8,433 nucleotides of DNA from Thermoplasmatota archaeon (GTDB lineage: Archaea > Thermoplasmatota > Penumbrarchaeia > Penumbrarchaeales > Penumbrarchaeaceae), in NCBI GenBank assembly GCA_030595585.1, contig JAUVCY010000063.1, positions 1 to 8,433 of the forward strand, read 5' to 3'. Positions within the stretch are counted from its first letter, which is position 1. Each line of letters opens with the position of its first letter. Positions 6,503-8,433 of this stretch are shown piece after piece. A program made the translations under genes and the position numbers. The notes below the pieces were generated by a model. It searched no databases. It saw only the letters and a list, made by a program, of their open reading frames with translations, and had not been told where the DNA came from.

Positions 6503-8131
6503 ATGGTGGATTCCAATGAGGTGGAGTGGGTGAAGAACCAGATCGGAAGAATGGTTCCAAGGTCCATCAACGGAGAGGAGCTCACACCCTACTGCGGACC
6601 GTTCAGTGCCGTTCCAAGGAACGACAGGAAGCACGGCCCCAGGCTGGGGTATATCGCAGATCAGACAAGCGAGGTCATAGCGACCCTGGGCGCTGCGATG
6701 GAAAGGGTTGGGTTGAAGGATGGCATGACGATATCCTTCCACCACCATTTCCGCAACGGCGATATGGTGATGAACATGGTCCTTCAGGAGATCCAGAAGA
6801 TGGGGATCAGGAACCTGACCCTTGCACCCTCGTCCACCTTTCAATGTCAGGAGGATATGATCATCCAGTGCATCAAGGACGGCACCATCGCTCACATCGA
6901 GGGTGGGTCCGCCCGGGGAGAGTTCGGCAGGCTTGTGAGCTCGGGCAAGTATCTGGATAAACCCATGAAGATAAGGTCCCATGGGGGCAGGGTCAGGGCC
7001 GTGGAGGCCGGGGACATCAAGATAGATGTGGCCTTCGTGGGCGCGCCTTCCGCCGATGAGCTGGGAAACCTGAATGCCATCAACGGCCCCTCCGCATGCG
7101 GCACGATCAACTTCGCCTATGTGGACGTGAACTTCGCCGACCACGTGATCGCGATCACCGACAACCTGGTGGAATATCCAAACTTTCCCATGTCCATCAG
7201 CCAGGAGAAGGTTGATTACGTAGTGGTCGTCGATAAGATAGGCGACCCATCAAAGATAGCTTCCGGAGAGCTCAGGGTGACCAATTCCCCCACCAGGCTG
7301 AAGATCGCAAAGGATGCGGTGAAGATCGCGGATCTGCTGGGCTACGTTATTGATGGAATGAACTTCCAGGCCGGGGCCGGTGGAATATCCCTGGCATTCA
7401 ACGAGTACCTTCACAAACTGATGAAGAAGAAGGGGATAACGGCAGGTTGGGCCCAGGGCGGCACGACAAAATTCCTTGTGGACATGTTGAAGGACGGCAC
7501 CGTGAAGAAGCTGATCACCGGCCAGGCGTTCGATATGGTCGCCATAGAGAACATGAAGAACAACCCCAACCACGTGGACCTGCCCATCGGAGCCTATGCG
7601 AACATACACGGGAAAGGGTGTACGGTCAACAAACTGGACGTTGTCGTACTGGGTGCCACGGAGGTGGACCTGGATTTCAACGCGAATACCGCAACAATGT
7701 CCACCGGTATCATAGCCGAGCCCGTTGGAGGCCATTCCGACACCGCTGCGGGTGCCAGTTTGACGATCCTCACGGTGCCGCTCTTTCGCGGCAGGTTCCC
7801 CGTGGTCGTGAAGAGGTGTACCACCGTGGTGACCCCTGGCGAGACCGTGGACGTGGTGGTCACGGAACGCGGTATAGCCATCAATCCAAGAAGAATGGAC
7901 CTGCTGGAGGCCCTCAAGCACGCCAAGGTCCCCAAGGAGATGAGGATCTGCACGATAGAGGAGCTGAACAGGATGGCAACGGATATTACGGGCTCGAAGG
8001 TGGAGCCCAACTGGGGGAACAAGATCGTTGCCCTGATAGAGTACAGGGACGGCACCATCATCGATGTTGTGAGAGATGTCGTTCCGAAATATTATGATGA
8101 TGCGGTATACGTTGACAAGGATAGGGAGTAG
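6503..8131 (+). CDS. citF: Citrate lyase alpha subunit (citrate:acetyl-ACP/CoA transferase)
   Basis: A 542-aa family II CoA-transferase that exchanges the acetyl thioester for citrate, releasing acetate and forming the citryl thioester that CitE then cleaves. It aligns along its whole length with bacterial CitF (about 510 aa): FHHHFRNGD (residues 79-87), the [20 protein letters not shown] region, [20 protein letters not shown] (409-418), [19 protein letters not shown], and the final [10 protein letters not shown]. It is slightly longer than the bacterial form, with extra residues at both ends (a C-terminal tail [14 protein letters not shown]). The start directly follows the citE stop and has GGAGG eight bases upstream. 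The homologous alpha subunit of citramalate lyase is the only close alternative. All conserved segments are intact, so it is probably active. Confidence 0.94.
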   Translation: MVDSNEVEWVKNQIGRMVPRSINGEELTPYCGPFSAVPRNDRKHGPRLGYIADQTSEVIATLGAAMERVGLKDGMTISFHHHFRNGDMVMNMVLQEIQKMGIRNLTLAPSSTFQCQEDMIIQCIKDGTIAHIEGGSARGEFGRLVSSGKYLDKPMKIRSHGGRVRAVEAGDIKIDVAFVGAPSADELGNLNAINGPSACGTINFAYVDVNFADHVIAITDNLVEYPNFPMSISQEKVDYVVVVDKIGDPSKIASGELRVTNSPTRLKIAKDAVKIADLLGYVIDGMNFQAGAGGISLAFNEYLHKLMKKKGITAGWAQGGTTKFLVDMLKDGTVKKLITGQAFDMVAIENMKNNPNHVDLPIGAYANIHGKGCTVNKLDVVVLGATEVDLDFNANTATMSTGIIAEPVGGHSDTAAGASLTILTVPLFRGRFPVVVKRCTTVVTPGETVDVVVTERGIAINPRRMDLLEALKHAKVPKEMRICTIEELNRMATDITGSKVEPNWGNKIVALIEYRDGTIIDVVRDVVPKYYDDAVYVDKDRE

Positions 8132-8147
8132 ATATTTTCACACGGAC

Positions 8148-8152
8148 AGGAG
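8148..8152 (+). promoter_or_regulatory. Ribosome-binding site for the isocitrate dehydrogenase gene
   Basis: AGGAG is followed by eight bases and ATG at 8161. There is no TATA-like element in the 29-base gap after citF, so the gene is probably read from the operon promoter. Confidence 0.6.
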
Positions 8153-8160
8153 TTGTAAAG

Positions 8161-8433
8161 ATGGAGAAAGATGAAGGAGTTGGAATATCGAGGATCATCT
8201 ATACCAAAGTGGATGAGGCGCCTGCACTTGCGACACACTCGCTGCTGCCGATCATAAGATCATATGCCGACGCGGCCGGTGTGGCAGTTGAGACCAGGGA
8301 CATCTCCCTGGCAGGGAGGATCATCGCCAGGTTCCCCGAGAGGATGACGGACCAGCAGAAGATATCGGACGACCTGGCGGAGCTGGGCGATCTGGTGAAG
8401 AGGCCGGAGGCGAACGTCATCAAACTGCCTTGT
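8161..8433 (+). CDS. icd: NADP-dependent isocitrate dehydrogenase, monomeric type (5' part only)
   Basis: The first 91 codons of a gene cut by the right edge. The residues match the N-terminus of the large monomeric isocitrate dehydrogenases (about 740 aa, Azotobacter/Corynebacterium type): [49 protein letters not shown] and PEANVIKLP. The enzyme oxidatively decarboxylates isocitrate to 2-oxoglutarate with NADP+. The visible part ends at KLPC where the bacterial enzymes I recall read KLPN. It lies 29 bases after citF with its own AGGAG site and shares the operon's direction, which links it to aconitase. The active-site residues lie beyond the window, so intactness cannot be judged. Confidence 0.88.
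   Translation, partial: MEKDEGVGISRIIYTKVDEAPALATHSLLPIIRSYADAAGVAVETRDISLAGRIIARFPERMTDQQKISDDLAELGDLVKRPEANVIKLPC

Noticed and set aside
6470..7144. Minus-strand open frame of 224 codons opposite citF
   Set aside because: It lies antisense to strongly conserved citF sequence, has His/Gly-rich composition typical of a shadow frame, and has no motif.

Overview
The window looks like archaeal chromosomal DNA, most plausibly from a Thermoplasmata-like euryarchaeon. The evidence for Archaea is threefold. The threonyl-tRNA synthetase has the archaeal N-terminal editing domain. Promoters look like archaeal A/T-rich TATA boxes. Ribosome-binding sites of the GGAGGTG/GTGATC type match an archaeal 16S tail. 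Arginine is mostly AGG in every gene. The exact lineage is an inference and cannot be fixed from this sequence.

Layout. Bases 1-75 hold a possible TATA box, a 7+2+7 palindrome and a Shine-Dalgarno site for thrS (76-1968, +). A short convergent spacer (1969-2079) contains a bulged hairpin. On the minus strand (2080-3195) is a 371-residue DNA-binding regulator built as two consecutive winged-helix-plus-sensor units. A 187-base divergent intergenic region (3196-3382) carries a TATA box for each side and a 26-base inverted repeat just upstream of the rightward TATA box.

From 3383 to the right edge runs a tightly packed rightward operon: aconitase (3383-5305), citrate lyase gamma/acyl-carrier-like subunit citD (5322-5606), beta subunit citE (5603-6502), alpha subunit citF (6503-8131), and the first 91 codons of a monomeric-type NADP isocitrate dehydrogenase (8161 to the edge). 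Gaps are 16, -4, 0 and 29 bases, and every gene has a recognisable ribosome-binding site.

Together the operon encodes both fates of citrate: cleavage to oxaloacetate plus acetate (CitDEF), and isomerisation and oxidation to 2-oxoglutarate (aconitase plus IDH). The divergent regulator is the natural candidate to control it.

The most striking point is that the CitD protein has arginine where known CitD proteins carry the serine that holds the phosphoribosyl-dephospho-CoA group, and it has no other serine in its N-terminal half. No citC, citX or citG gene is visible. This raises the possibility of a citrate-lyase-like complex that works on free CoA thioesters. No RNA genes, mobile elements or CRISPR arrays were seen.
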